Source of the DNA: an uncultured Paracoccaceae bacterium
GTDB taxonomy: Bacteria; Pseudomonadota; Alphaproteobacteria; Rhodobacterales; Rhodobacteraceae
Length of the DNA stretch: 64,000 bases
Direction: 5' to 3'
Assembly: GCA_937895435.1 (NCBI GenBank)
Contig: CALAXT010000024.1
Span: forward strand, 1 to 64,000
This document shows, one piece after another, positions 1 to 8,808 of the stretch. The first letter of the stretch is position 1. Each line of letters starts with the position of its first letter. The translations under genes and the position numbers were made by a program. The notes below the pieces were generated by a model, which worked only from the letters and a program-made list of their open reading frames with translations, had not been told where the DNA came from and did no database searches.

Positions 1-396
1 CACACTGACGCCCGCAATATCGGCAAACGAGATATCAACGTTCGGTCGATATGTGATGCCCGTGATGCTGTTACCCAGGGCATTCCAAGAGTTAAGTGAC
101 GTGACGTTCAACGGGTCACCGGCCAGCACAAAAATATAATCGACATCCGTTTCGGCAATGGGGTCTTCATTAAACAAGACTAACAAAGTCGTGTTGTTGC
201 CAGACCAATCGATATTCAAAATGTACTCTTCGTCGATGTCGACCTGCGTGCCGTTATTGGTGCCTGCCATCGTGTAACGAAACGTGGGGGCATCGCCGCT
301 GCTGAAAAATATGGAAAGCGTTGCGGGATTATAGGTTTCTACTTGGCTGAACCAGTCATAGCTGATCGAAAAGCCTGAAATCGTATAGGTTGTCAT
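1..396 (-). CDS. N-terminal part of a possible secreted, RTX-like protein (partial)
   Basis: An open frame of 132 codons runs from ATG at 396 off the left edge. It begins MTTYTISGF and is rich in Asp, Asn, Thr and Gly, has no Cys, and shows no N-terminal signal peptide or membrane segment. A perfect Shine-Dalgarno (AAAGGAGG, about 401-408) stands 4-5 nt before the ATG. This composition and opening resemble the start of type I secreted, calcium-binding RTX proteins of roseobacters, but no GGxGxD nonapeptide repeat is inside the visible part. The coding call is firm because of the ribosome binding site and frame; the function is inference. Confidence 0.7.
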   Translation of the reverse strand, partial: MTTYTISGFSISYDWFSQVETYNPATLSIFFSSGDAPTFRYTMAGTNNGTQVDIDEEYILNIDWSGNNTTLLVLFNEDPIAETDVDYIFVLAGDPLNVTSLNSWNALGNSITGITYRPNVDISFADIAGVSV

Positions 397-424
397 AAAT
401 GCCTCCTTTGGCGCGCAAACATAA

Positions 425-468
425 ACTTACTTAACAAAAAAGTAAGTCGAATCACGCCGCCGAGTCAA
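425..468 (-). promoter_or_regulatory. Perfect inverted repeat overlapping a possible promoter of the partial gene
   Basis: ACTTACTT (425-432) and AAGTAAGT (440-447) are perfect 8-bp inverted arms around a 7-nt A-rich spacer. On the minus strand a -35-like TTGACT (468-463) lies 17-18 nt upstream of a weak -10-like TTACTT/TACTTT that falls inside the repeat. The repeat could be an operator covering the -10 region or a hairpin in the 5' leader. The arms are seen directly; the promoter is inferred from weak matches. Confidence 0.4.
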
Positions 469-587
469 CCTTAGAAGGACTGCATGTTCACAAAACACGC
501 CTGAGGCGTTTGGCTGCGTGATTGATGGACGTGCCAAGCCCTGCACCCCGCCCCCCCACGCGTGCGCCATGAAAATCTGGGCAGAAT

Positions 588-1487
588 TTATATCTGCGCC
601 AATGCCGCCACCAAAGCCGCCTCAGCCACCAGCCAATCACGAACGGGGGCCGCATCAGGATGTTCGCCGCCACTGCTTGGCGACAGCAAATAAAAAGCCT
701 CATCAATTGTGATGACTTTTGAAAATGGCTGCACCAATCGCCCAGATGCCAGCTCTGCCCCCACCATCGATGATCGCCCCAAGGCCACACCTTGCCCCTG
801 TGCCGCAACCGCAAATGCCATCAATGAATTGTCAAAATGTAACCCTGCGCCCGCATCCACCCGCAAACCACCCGCCGCAGCCAACCATGTGGCCCAACCA
901 TCTTGATACCCCATCACATGCAGCAACCGCTCTGCGGCCAAATCATTCGCGTCGGTCAGACGTGCCGCCATCTGGGGGGCACAAACGGGGCTGACTGTCT
1001 CCCAACTCAGCCGATCAGCGCGAAAACCCGCCCAATTTCCCGTGCCATAGCGAATATCCAGATCAAAGCGTTCCTTATCAAAATCTTCATTCCAAACGGT
1101 AGAAATAATCCGAAACGGCGGCCCATTGGCCTGTTCCAAATAATGCGCCAGCCGTGGCGCAATCCAATTGACCGAAAACCCAACGGGCGCCCGCAAGGTC
1201 AGCAACTCGCGGCGGCGATTGCCAAACACCTCTTGGGTGCCCGCCCGCAAACGCTCAAAACTGTCTTGTACCTTGGGCAAATACGCCGCGCCCACCTTGG
1301 TGAGAACCAGACTGCGGGGCTTTCGCTCAAAAAGAGGCTCGCGCAAAAATTGTTCCAGCAGTTTAACCTGTTTGGAAATTGCAGCCTGCGTCAGAAACAG
1401 TTCCTCAGCGGCATGCGTAAAACTCAGATGCCGCGCTGCGGCTTCAAAGGCGCGCAACCAGCTGAGTGAGGGGAGACGTTGCACCAT
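588..1487 (-). CDS. LysR-family transcriptional regulator, GcvA-like
   Basis: This 299-aa protein has an N-terminal winged helix-turn-helix (about residues 5-64; FTHAAEELFLTQAAISKQVK is the HTH core), followed by a periplasmic-binding-protein-like effector domain. Start and HTH spacing resemble GcvA/AmpR-type LysR proteins, whose N-termini read M-x-x-RLP-x-L; that favours ATG 1487 over ATG 1502, which would add five residues. It is divergent from the acyl-CoA ligase at 1661, the usual arrangement for a LysR regulator and its target, so the ligase is the first candidate target. The effector is unknown. Confidence 0.9.
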   Translation of the reverse strand: MVQRLPSLSWLRAFEAAARHLSFTHAAEELFLTQAAISKQVKLLEQFLREPLFERKPRSLVLTKVGAAYLPKVQDSFERLRAGTQEVFGNRRRELLTLRAPVGFSVNWIAPRLAHYLEQANGPPFRIISTVWNEDFDKERFDLDIRYGTGNWAGFRADRLSWETVSPVCAPQMAARLTDANDLAAERLLHVMGYQDGWATWLAAAGGLRVDAGAGLHFDNSLMAFAVAAQGQGVALGRSSMVGAELASGRLVQPFSKVITIDEAFYLLSPSSGGEHPDAAPVRDWLVAEAALVAALAQI

Positions 1488-1511
1488 GGCCAACCGATCC
1501 ATGCCAAAAAT

Positions 1512-1525
1512 AAGGTCATGACCTT
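1512..1525. promoter_or_regulatory. Perfect 14-bp palindrome, candidate LysR operator
   Basis: AAGGTCATGACCTT is a perfect palindrome in the 173-bp gap between the LysR gene and the acyl-CoA ligase, 25-38 bp upstream of the chosen LysR start. LysR regulators usually autorepress from a dyad close to their own start and activate the divergent gene. A second, looser dyad (TCACC-N12-GGTGA, 1609-1630) lies nearer the ligase. The palindrome is seen directly; its role is inference. Confidence 0.45.
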
Positions 1526-1660
1526 CTATACCGCCCCGATTGCCGCTTCAAGTCTTTCAATTAAAGGTCGCAACCAAATGAGGGCTAAGCCACAAAATAT
1601 GTCATTTGTCACCAAGGGTTTCTGGGGTGATAGTCAGTCAAACAACCGCTGGATTTCGCC

Positions 1661-3313
1661 ATGCAATCGCCCGCCCCTTTGATGATTTCACATCTATTGC
1701 GCACCCCATTGGCCAATACGCCTGATCAACTGATCATTCATGGCGATGTGCTGCGCTATTCCTATCGGCAGTTTCGCAGCCGACTCGGACGTTTGGCCAA
1801 TGCTTTGCGCAAACTTGGTGTGGGGCAGGGGGGCGTGGTCGGGGTGCTGGATTGGGACAGCCACCGCTACCTCGAATGCTACTTTGCAGTGCCCATGATG
1901 GGGGCAGTGCTGCACACTGTAAACATTCGCCTGACACCTGAACAAATTCTCTACACAATCAACCACGCTCAAGATGATGTATTGCTAATTCATGTCGATT
2001 TTTGGGATATTTGGCAAAGCATCGCGCACCGCGTCACGCGACGTGTAAAAATAGTCTGCTTAAGCGATACCACTATTTTCGATGAAAACCTGACAGACCT
2101 GACAGAATATGAAACGCTTTTGGCCCAGTCAGATCCCACTTTCGTCTTTGACGATTTTGATGAAAATACCCGCGCCACTCTTTTCTACACAACCGGCACC
2201 ACCGGTGCACCCAAAGCTGTGGGCTACAGTCACCGCCAAATCGTGTTGCACAGCCTTGGATTTCTGGCCACTTTGGCGCCAGTCCCGGGGCAGGGTGGGC
2301 TACACCGCGGTGACGTCTACATGCCGCTTACCCCGCTTTTTCATGTGCACGGCTGGGGGTTTCCCTATATCGCAACACTGCTGGGTCTGCGCCAAATCTA
2401 CCCTGGCCGCTATGAACCCGCACGGCTTTTGGCGCTGATAGCCGAGCATGGCGTCACGTTTTCGCATTGCGTGCCAACGATCTTGAATATGCTGCTCAGC
2501 GCTCCAGAGAGTGCTGGTACAGATCTGTCGCGTTGGAAGGTGCTGATCGGCGGTGCCGCATTGACGCCAGCCTTGGCGCAGGCTGCTTTAAAGCGTGGGA
2601 TTGATGTACATGCAGCCTATGGCATGTCCGAAACCTGCCCATTGCTAAGCGTGGCTGATATGATGTCAACAGGCCACCTGGGCGATGCAGCCACCAAAGA
2701 CAGTGCGGCCCTCGAAACACGCATCGCAACAGGCCGCGCAGCCCCTTTGGTCGAATTTCAGATCTGGGATGAAAACCAAAAGGTCTTACCCCATGATGGC
2801 CAGTCCGTCGGCCAAATTGTGGCGCGCGCGCCTTGGCTGACTTGTGGTTACATAAACCCATCTGAGAACGATTCAAACACGTCAGACCTTTGGCACAAAG
2901 GCTGGCTACAAACCGGTGACGTGGGCGCGATCACATCCGATGGCACATTACAGATCTCAGATCGGCTTAAAGATGTCATAAAATCGGGCGGCGAATGGCT
3001 ATCATCACTCAGTCTTGAACAACTCGCCACCCGTGTTTGCGGCGTTACAAATGCGGCGGCCATAGGCGTTCCAGATTCTCGCTGGGGCGAGCGCCCATGC
3101 TTGGGCGTTGAAGTTCTTGATCACTCTCAACAACATTTCACAAAAATTGAATCTGACATTCGCGCAATCTTTCTACGCGAAATTGAGCAGGGCCGCTTAC
3201 CCAAATGGGCCATGCCTGACCGAATTGTGGCGTTTGACTGCCTGCCAAAAACCAGTGTCGGCAAGATCGACAAAAAAGCTCTGCGCATCATCTTCGCCGC
3301 AGTGGATACGTGA
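1661..3313 (+). CDS. AMP-dependent acyl-CoA synthetase (medium/long-chain type)
   Basis: This 550-aa ANL-superfamily ligase activates a carboxylic acid to acyl-AMP and then acyl-CoA. All core motifs are present: P-loop YTTGTTGAPK (176-185), YGMSE (320-324), the hinge motif beginning DRLKDVIKSGGEW (434-446) and the catalytic C-terminal lysine in SVGKIDKK (K535). Its N-terminus resembles the fatty-acyl-CoA synthetase branch that also holds the methylmercaptopropionate-CoA ligase DmdB, so the substrate may be a fatty acid or DMSP-derived acid; sequence alone does not decide. ATG 1682 is an alternative start. It is divergent from the LysR gene. Confidence 0.9.
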   Translation: MQSPAPLMISHLLRTPLANTPDQLIIHGDVLRYSYRQFRSRLGRLANALRKLGVGQGGVVGVLDWDSHRYLECYFAVPMMGAVLHTVNIRLTPEQILYTINHAQDDVLLIHVDFWDIWQSIAHRVTRRVKIVCLSDTTIFDENLTDLTEYETLLAQSDPTFVFDDFDENTRATLFYTTGTTGAPKAVGYSHRQIVLHSLGFLATLAPVPGQGGLHRGDVYMPLTPLFHVHGWGFPYIATLLGLRQIYPGRYEPARLLALIAEHGVTFSHCVPTILNMLLSAPESAGTDLSRWKVLIGGAALTPALAQAALKRGIDVHAAYGMSETCPLLSVADMMSTGHLGDAATKDSAALETRIATGRAAPLVEFQIWDENQKVLPHDGQSVGQIVARAPWLTCGYINPSENDSNTSDLWHKGWLQTGDVGAITSDGTLQISDRLKDVIKSGGEWLSSLSLEQLATRVCGVTNAAAIGVPDSRWGERPCLGVEVLDHSQQHFTKIESDIRAIFLREIEQGRLPKWAMPDRIVAFDCLPKTSVGKIDKKALRIIFAAVDT

Positions 3314-3489
3314 ATGGGGTCTTTAAATATCCGATAATCAGTATTATGTAAAATATTGATCCACTGTCATCCCGGATCGTTCTTTCGTTCCTAAATATCC
3401 CCGCCGGAGGCTCCACCCCCTTCACCCAGACCACCGTGTCAGTCTATAATCCTACAACTGTCTAACCTGTCGCATAATTGGAACCCATC

Positions 3490-4188
3490 ATGCCCCAAGC
3501 TCGCGCTATAAAAATCGCTCCCTCTATCCTCGCGTCTGATTTTGCGAATTTCGGTGCTGAATGCCGCGCGATTGAGGATCAGGGATGTGACTGGGTCCAT
3601 GTCGACGTCATGGATGGTCATTTTGTGCCTAATATCACCTTTGGGCCGGCCACCTGCGCTGCCATACGCCCCCATATCAAAACCGTGATGGATGTGCATT
3701 TGATGATCGCCCCGGTCGATCCTTATATTGATGCCTTCGCGCAAGCGGGCGCCGATGTGATCACCGCCCATCTTGAGGCCGGTCCCCATATTCACCGCAC
3801 ATTGCAGGCCATTCGGGCCACGGGCGCCAAGGCTGGTTTGGCACTCAACCCCGGCAGCGGTATCGACAGTATCGCCCATTTGCTTGACCTGACCGATTTG
3901 ATCTGTGTGATGACGGTAAACCCAGGGTTCGGGGGCCAAAAGTTCATCCATTCACAGCTTGATAAGATTCGGGCACTGCGCGCGATGATCGGGGATCGTC
4001 CAATCCATATTCAGGTTGACGGTGGTGTAACGGTCGAAACCGCACCGCTTGTGTCTGCCGCCGGTGCCGATGTTTTGGTCGCTGGCTCTGCGGTCTTTAA
4101 GGGTGGATCGGTCGATCATCCGGCGGCTTATGGCGATAATATTGCTGCCATCCGTGCTGCAGCAGTGGCCGCTCAGCGCAATATCTAA
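3490..4188 (+). CDS. rpe: Ribulose-phosphate 3-epimerase
   Basis: This 232-aa TIM-barrel enzyme interconverts ribulose 5-phosphate and xylulose 5-phosphate in the pentose phosphate pathway. Diagnostic motifs are PSILASDFANFG near the N-terminus, VDVMDGHFVPNITFGP with metal-binding His and Asp, DVHLMI, MTVNPGFGGQKF and the phosphate-binding IQVDGGV and VAGSAVFKG near the C-terminus. ATG 3490 is preferred over an upstream in-frame TTG at 3478. It heads a short run with the redoxin gene (13 nt downstream) and gph. Confidence 0.97.
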   Translation: MPQARAIKIAPSILASDFANFGAECRAIEDQGCDWVHVDVMDGHFVPNITFGPATCAAIRPHIKTVMDVHLMIAPVDPYIDAFAQAGADVITAHLEAGPHIHRTLQAIRATGAKAGLALNPGSGIDSIAHLLDLTDLICVMTVNPGFGGQKFIHSQLDKIRALRAMIGDRPIHIQVDGGVTVETAPLVSAAGADVLVAGSAVFKGGSVDHPAAYGDNIAAIRAAAVAAQRNI

Positions 4189-4201
4189 AGGCGATTGTCA
4201 A

Positions 4202-4756
4202 ATGCAAACCACGCCTCCAATTTGTGATTTTGGCTGGCAGGCCCCCTATTTCACATTGCCCGCCACGGATGGCCGGCAAGTATCGTTGGGCAATATTGCG
4301 GGCCCGCGCGGCACTTTGATTATGTTTATCTGCAATCATTGTCCCTATGTCTTGGCAATCTTACCACGTATTTTGCGCGATGCCCGCGATCTAGCAGCCC
4401 TGGGTGTCGGGATGGCTGCCATTTGTTGCAATGATGCCCGTGCCTATCCGCAAGACAGTTTTGATAATATGACCGCCCTCGCCCTGCATCACCGCTTTCC
4501 ATTCCCCTACCTGCATGATGAAACCCAAGATGTTGCACGCGCTTATGGCGCCAGCTGTACCCCTGATTTCTTTGGCTTTGATGCCAATCTTGGTTTGCAA
4601 TATCGCGGCAGGCTGGATGCCTCGGGCAGGACCCCTGCCCCCGGTGATACCCCGCGTGAGCTGTTTGACGCGATGCGCCTTATCGCTCAGACGGGTCATG
4701 GCCCGGCCCATCAAACCCCTACCATTGGCTGTTCGATCAAATGGGTGTCAGCATGA
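4202..4756 (+). CDS. Thioredoxin-fold (AhpC/TSA-like) redoxin
   Basis: This 184-aa cytoplasmic protein has a thioredoxin fold of the redoxin/peroxiredoxin-like group. A CxxC motif, CNHCPYV, follows the first beta-alpha unit (about residues 44-47), and a C-terminal TPDFFGFD segment corresponds to the cis-Pro region. It has no signal peptide. It probably acts as a thiol-disulfide reductase or peroxidase-like protein; the substrate is unknown. The ATG at 4202 lies 13 nt after rpe, and its stop overlaps the gph start (ATGA, 4753-4756), so it is translated with gph. Confidence 0.85.
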   Translation: MQTTPPICDFGWQAPYFTLPATDGRQVSLGNIAGPRGTLIMFICNHCPYVLAILPRILRDARDLAALGVGMAAICCNDARAYPQDSFDNMTALALHHRFPFPYLHDETQDVARAYGASCTPDFFGFDANLGLQYRGRLDASGRTPAPGDTPRELFDAMRLIAQTGHGPAHQTPTIGCSIKWVSA

Positions 4757-5400
4757 CTGTTATCGTGTTTGATCTCGATGGCACTTTGGTTGATAGCGCG
4801 CCCGATATTCATGCCGTTACCAATCGCACCCTCGCCCATTTTGGCCAGCCACCGCTGCCCTTTGCGCAGGTGCGCAGCTTCATTGGCCATGGCGCGTCAC
4901 ACTTGCTCAGCCAGGTCATCGCTGTCCGAGCAGATCTGGTTGAGCCTGCTTTACATGCTGAAATGCTGACGTTTTTTCTGCATCATTACGAAACCGCTGT
5001 TACACTCAGCCAGCTTTATCATGGCGTCACCGAAACGCTTGAGCGTTTAACCGCTCAGGGCCATCGGTTGGGGCTTTGCACCAACAAACCAATCGCGCCC
5101 ACCCATCATTTGCTGTCACATTTCGATTTGCAACGGTTTTTTCCGATTGTTATGGGGGGGGACAGTTTGCCCCAACGCAAACCAGACCCAACACCGCTTT
5201 TAGCCACCTTTGCAGCCTTGGGTGGCCCGGGCGTTTTTGTTGGTGACAGTGAGGTCGATGCCGAAACAGCCGCCCGTGCTGGTTGCCCCTTTTTACTGTT
5301 TACCGAAGGCTATCGCAAAAAGGCCACTGACGCTCTGCCACATTACCAAAAATTCGATGATTTCCGGGAACTGCCAGATATAATTGCCAGGGCTTGCTAG
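4753..5400 (+). CDS. gph: Phosphoglycolate phosphatase, HAD superfamily
   Basis: This 215-aa HAD hydrolase carries motif I FDLDGTLVDSAPD (nucleophile Asp near residue 6), a helical cap domain, motif II CTNKP, the Lys motif QRKPDP and motif IV GDSEVDAETA. Gph removes phosphate from 2-phosphoglycolate formed in DNA repair or by Rubisco oxygenation. ATG 4753 is chosen over 4741 because it forms an ATGA overlap with the upstream gene and leaves the standard MTVIVFDLDGT opening. Position 5154 onward holds a run of G bases coding for Gly-Gly. Confidence 0.92.
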   Translation: MTVIVFDLDGTLVDSAPDIHAVTNRTLAHFGQPPLPFAQVRSFIGHGASHLLSQVIAVRADLVEPALHAEMLTFFLHHYETAVTLSQLYHGVTETLERLTAQGHRLGLCTNKPIAPTHHLLSHFDLQRFFPIVMGGDSLPQRKPDPTPLLATFAALGGPGVFVGDSEVDAETAARAGCPFLLFTEGYRKKATDALPHYQKFDDFRELPDIIARAC

Positions 5401-5439
5401 TGCCGGGCCGTTCGTAAAGCGTGGCCCTGAACTGGATCG

Positions 5440-6621
5440 TTAGACGACCGCACGCTCAAGAAATGGCCGGCCTTGCAAAATACGCTCAACGCCCAACTCT
5501 GACAGATCCAGCGTTTGGTATTGCCCCGTCAAAATCAGCTCGGCCACACCGCGCCCAACTGCGGGTGCTTGCTGCAAGCCATGGCCAGAAAAACCGTTCA
5601 TCATGTAAAGCCCAGGCAGGCTTGGGTGCGCCCCCAGAATAGCGTTTTGATCAAGCAGGTTGTAATCATACTGCCCAACCCAGCACCGCACGACTTTCGC
5701 TGCGGCAAAACCGGGCACGCGGGCATAGATCAGTGGCCAAATGACATCTTCGAACTCTTGATGATTTGGGGTAAAATCGTCGGGGTCAACGGCTGGATCA
5801 TGGCTGGGAACAGTGGCCGTGATCCAATGGCCATGTTCGGGGCGCATGTAAAAGCCGGTGTGGTCCACCAAAAGAGGTGCATCGGGGTAGCGCGCATCAG
5901 GGGCATCTATCACAAAAACCGTGCGTTTTCTGGGCTCTACCGGCCAAGGCTCACCTGCCATCTGAAGCAGCGCGCCAGCCCGGGTGCCCATGGCGCACAC
6001 AACCGTGCCTGCACTGTGGCGCCCTGTTTGTTGCGCCACAACGCCCGTAACATGCGCCCCATCACGGCACAGTGCTGTGACGGTATCATGGATAAATTCA
6101 ACACCTTGCGCCCGCGCCGCCGCCCGAAACCCTGACAGCAGGCCCATATTATCAAACCAGCCCTCATCCCGGTTGCCAAATGACCCCAGCACGACATCAT
6201 GCACGGACATCCACGGGAAACGGGCGACCACATCAGCGGCGTTCAGCAGCTGAGTGTCGGCGCCAAGCGCCGTCTGCATTGATGCAACCTCACGCATGGT
6301 GGTTGCGGCACTATCTGTGCCACATAAAAAGAGATAGCCGTTTTCTTTGAAGCCAAGCGTGGGTATCCCAACATCATGGCCAAGTTCGGCCTGAAAGTTT
6401 CGGATGAACCCTATGCCAAATTGCGATATCGCAACATTTACAGCATTGGAAAATTGCATCCGGATTGAGGCCACTGAAAGCGCTGTCGCAGCCTGAGCAT
6501 AGGTTGGGTCTTTTTCAATGACCCGCACGTGAAGCTTTGGGGAAAAGCGTGTCAGCCAATAGGCAAGTGATGCGCCCATCACGCCGCCGCCTGCAATCAC
6601 GACATCAGGGCTGTTTGGCAT
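5440..6621 (-). CDS. FAD-dependent oxidoreductase, DAO family, FOXRED1-like
   Basis: This 393-aa flavoprotein has an N-terminal Rossmann FAD-binding motif VIAGGGVMGASLAYWL (residues 8-23), then a glutamate binding the ribose (VIEKD). The following segment, with PTYAQAATALSVASIRMQFS, resembles FOXRED1, the mitochondrial complex I assembly factor, and its bacterial homologues. The C-terminus carries the FAD-closing NGFSGHGLQQAPAVGRG. Members of the DAO family oxidise amine groups of small N-methyl or amino acids; the substrate here is not known. It is convergent with gph and sits downstream of tsf on the same strand. Confidence 0.85.
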   Translation of the reverse strand: MPNSPDVVIAGGGVMGASLAYWLTRFSPKLHVRVIEKDPTYAQAATALSVASIRMQFSNAVNVAISQFGIGFIRNFQAELGHDVGIPTLGFKENGYLFLCGTDSAATTMREVASMQTALGADTQLLNAADVVARFPWMSVHDVVLGSFGNRDEGWFDNMGLLSGFRAAARAQGVEFIHDTVTALCRDGAHVTGVVAQQTGRHSAGTVVCAMGTRAGALLQMAGEPWPVEPRKRTVFVIDAPDARYPDAPLLVDHTGFYMRPEHGHWITATVPSHDPAVDPDDFTPNHQEFEDVIWPLIYARVPGFAAAKVVRCWVGQYDYNLLDQNAILGAHPSLPGLYMMNGFSGHGLQQAPAVGRGVAELILTGQYQTLDLSELGVERILQGRPFLERAVV

Positions 6622-6704
6622 GGGTCCTCTGGTCTGAGTTGGTGGGATTGCGGGCGAAACTGGCCCCCTGCCCTGTATGTTTGCATGGTCTGTCTATAAA
6701 TGCA

Positions 6705-6729
6705 GAATGCGGCCACTAGGACCGCATTC
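6705..6729 (-). terminator. Probable terminator of the rpsB-tsf operon
   Basis: GAATGCGG (6705-6712) and CCGCATTC (6722-6729) form a perfect 8-bp stem with a 9-nt loop, 38 nt beyond the tsf stop on the minus strand. The sequence after the stem is only moderately U-rich (TGCATTTATAG). A smaller ACCCA/TGGGT hairpin (6747-6760) precedes it. The stem is seen directly; its terminating role is inferred. Confidence 0.5.
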
Positions 6730-6766
6730 CAACATCATTTGCAAATACCCAATGCTGGGTGGGCGC

Positions 6767-7642
6767 TTATTTGCCCAGAGTTTTCGCAACTTCGGCTGCG
6801 AAATCCTCTTTCTCTTTTTCAATGCCTTCGCCAACCGACATGCGCACGAAGCCCAGAACCTCAATACCAGCGTCTTTGGCTGCTTGGCCAACGGTGATAT
6901 CGGGGTTGATCACGAACTTCTGGCCCAGCAGAGTTACTTCTTCGAAGTATTTTGCCATCCGACCGATGATCATCTTTTCAATCACAGCTTCTGGCTTGCC
7001 CGATTCCCGTGCCTGTTCGCTCAGCACGTTCTTTTCACGCTCAACCAAAGCGGGATCAAGATCGGCCTCGGACAAAGACGCAGGATTGGTGGCGGCGACA
7101 TGCATCGCGATTTGCTTGGCCAGAGCTGCGTCAGTGCCTTTGATCGCAACCAAAACACCAATCCGGCCCATACCTTCGGCTGCAGCATTGTGCACGTAAG
7201 ACACAACCGTTTCACCGCTCAGCACAGCCATGCGGCGCAAGCTCATGTTTTCGCCGATAACAGCGATGGCTTCGTTCAATACGGTTTCAACCGATTTGCC
7301 GGCCATATCGGCGGCTTTCAAAGCCTCGATATCGTCAACTTCCAGCGCTTTTTGTGCAAAGCTGGTCAGCATCGATTGGAAATCACCGTTTTTAGCAACA
7401 AAGTCGGTTTCCGAGTTCAGCTCAATCGCGATGGCTTTACCGTTGGCAACAGCCACAGCCACCAGACCTTCAGAAGCCGTGCGACCTGCTTTTTTCGCAG
7501 CTTTTGCAAGACCTTTGGTACGCAGCCAATCAACAGCTGCTTCCATATCGCCATCGGTCTCGGTCAGGGCTTTTTTTGCATCCATCATGCCTGCGCCGGT
7601 GCTATCGCGCAGTTCTTTCACCATCTGAGCGGTGATTGCCAT
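6767..7642 (-). CDS. tsf: Translation elongation factor Ts
   Basis: This 291-aa protein exchanges GDP for GTP on EF-Tu. The UBA-like N-terminal domain holds the family signature [16 protein letters not shown] (residues 11-26), followed by the two-part dimerisation core with the TDFVAKN motif (around residue 80) and TSF repeats. The start MAITAQ at 7642 follows a GAGGAG ribosome binding site; an upstream in-frame codon is not needed. It lies 77 nt downstream of rpsB, the conserved bacterial pair. Confidence 0.98.
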   Translation of the reverse strand: MAITAQMVKELRDSTGAGMMDAKKALTETDGDMEAAVDWLRTKGLAKAAKKAGRTASEGLVAVAVANGKAIAIELNSETDFVAKNGDFQSMLTSFAQKALEVDDIEALKAADMAGKSVETVLNEAIAVIGENMSLRRMAVLSGETVVSYVHNAAAEGMGRIGVLVAIKGTDAALAKQIAMHVAATNPASLSEADLDPALVEREKNVLSEQARESGKPEAVIEKMIIGRMAKYFEEVTLLGQKFVINPDITVGQAAKDAGIEVLGFVRMSVGEGIEKEKEDFAAEVAKTLGK

Positions 7643-7719
7643 CTTGGCTCTCCTCAATCTGAAAACGCTGTTCGGGCGCGGTTTATCCGCGCCCGATGAC
7701 AGTTTTACGAAACTTGGCC

Positions 7720-8499
7720 TCAGGCCTCGACAGGGGCCGCGTCGGCTACGGCCAAAGCTTCCTCATCTGGCAGCTCTTCCATGGCGCCCAGATCAACACC
7801 GGCGGCACCCAGTTGGGCCGACATGCCATCCAGCGCCGCGCGAGCAACCAGGTCACAATAAAGCGCAATAGCGCGCGCCGCATCGTCATTACCAGGAATG
7901 ACATAGTCGACGCCTTTGGGCGAACAGTTGGTATCCACGATACCAATGACCGGGATCCCCAGTTTCTTGGCTTCCAAGATCGCCAAATCTTCTTTGCCCA
8001 CGTCGATCACAAACAACAGATCTGGCACGCCGCCCATTTCACGAATGCCGCCCAAGCTGGCCTGCAGCTTGCCCTGCTCACGCTCCATGCCAAGACGCTC
8101 TTTCTTGGTCAGACCTTCGGCGCCGTTTGCCATTATCTCATCAAGTTGCTTCAGACGCTGAATTGACTTGGACACCGTCTGCCAGTTGGTCAATGTTCCA
8201 CCCAGCCAACGGTGGTTCATGTAATATTGTGCAGATTTCTCGGCAGCTTCGGCCACAGCTTTTTGGGCCTGACGCTTGGTGCCGACAAACAAAATGCGGC
8301 CACCTTTGGCAACGGTTTCGCGAATGACGTTCAGGGCTGCATCAAGCAGCGGAACGGTCTGCGTCAGGTCCAAAATATGGATCCCATTGCGATCGCCATA
8401 GATATAGGGACCCATTTTCGGGTTCCAACGGGCCGTTTGGTGGCCATAGTGAACGCCAGCTTCCAAAAGCTGACGCATCGAAAAATCGGGAAGCGCCAT
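7720..8499 (-). CDS. rpsB: 30S ribosomal protein S2
   Basis: This 259-aa ribosomal protein has the family opening with [19 protein letters not shown], the coiled-coil hairpin around residues 100-160, and [19 protein letters not shown] followed by [14 protein letters not shown]. The start MALPDF at 8499 follows an AAAGGA ribosome binding site. The C-terminus is acidic and Ala-rich. It is first in the operon with tsf, and its leader (8500-8808 region) is long enough to hold autoregulatory structure. Confidence 0.98.
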   Translation of the reverse strand: MALPDFSMRQLLEAGVHYGHQTARWNPKMGPYIYGDRNGIHILDLTQTVPLLDAALNVIRETVAKGGRILFVGTKRQAQKAVAEAAEKSAQYYMNHRWLGGTLTNWQTVSKSIQRLKQLDEIMANGAEGLTKKERLGMEREQGKLQASLGGIREMGGVPDLLFVIDVGKEDLAILEAKKLGIPVIGIVDTNCSPKGVDYVIPGNDDAARAIALYCDLVARAALDGMSAQLGAAGVDLGAMEELPDEEALAVADAAPVEA

Positions 8500-8808
8500 A
8501 ACGTGTTCCTTTCCGGTTTGCGCCTGAGTGGGGCGTTTCAGGCTGTTGCTTACGCTTGGCCCAACCGGCGGACCGTCAAGGATGTCTCCCTTAACCGGCC
8601 CATGCCCCACCTGTGAAGTAGGGGGCGGATAGCTGCTTATTTGCGGCGGTGCAAGTGGTTTCAGCACACCCACGGCACGCCTGCCATAAAACCGTGCACA
8701 TCGTCGCACACTATGAAGTGAATACCACACAGGGCAAGGTTATGACGCTTTGTCATTGCCGCCCCCCGTCGTGCTGCCTAGATTACGAAAAAAATGGGAA
8801 CGCACCTT
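8500..8808. other. 309-nt divergent intergenic region, rpsB leader side
   Basis: This gap separates rpsB (leftward) and the DUF502 gene (rightward). On the minus strand a hairpin GTTAAGG/CCTTGAC with a 7-nt loop (8575-8595) lies about 75 nt before the rpsB start and could be part of an S2 autoregulatory leader. A TTGCCC/CATAGT pair with about 16-nt spacing (near 8740-8713) is a weak promoter candidate for rpsB. I see no open frame with a ribosome binding site and no known riboswitch motif. Confidence 0.35.

Noticed and set aside
6677-7699. 340-codon rightward open frame antisense to tsf
   Set aside because: tsf is certain on the other strand; the His- and Phe-rich translation is typical of an antisense shadow.
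8500-8808. Possible known riboswitch before rpsB
   Set aside because: One hairpin is visible but no conserved riboswitch core; an S2 leader remains possible and is described as such.
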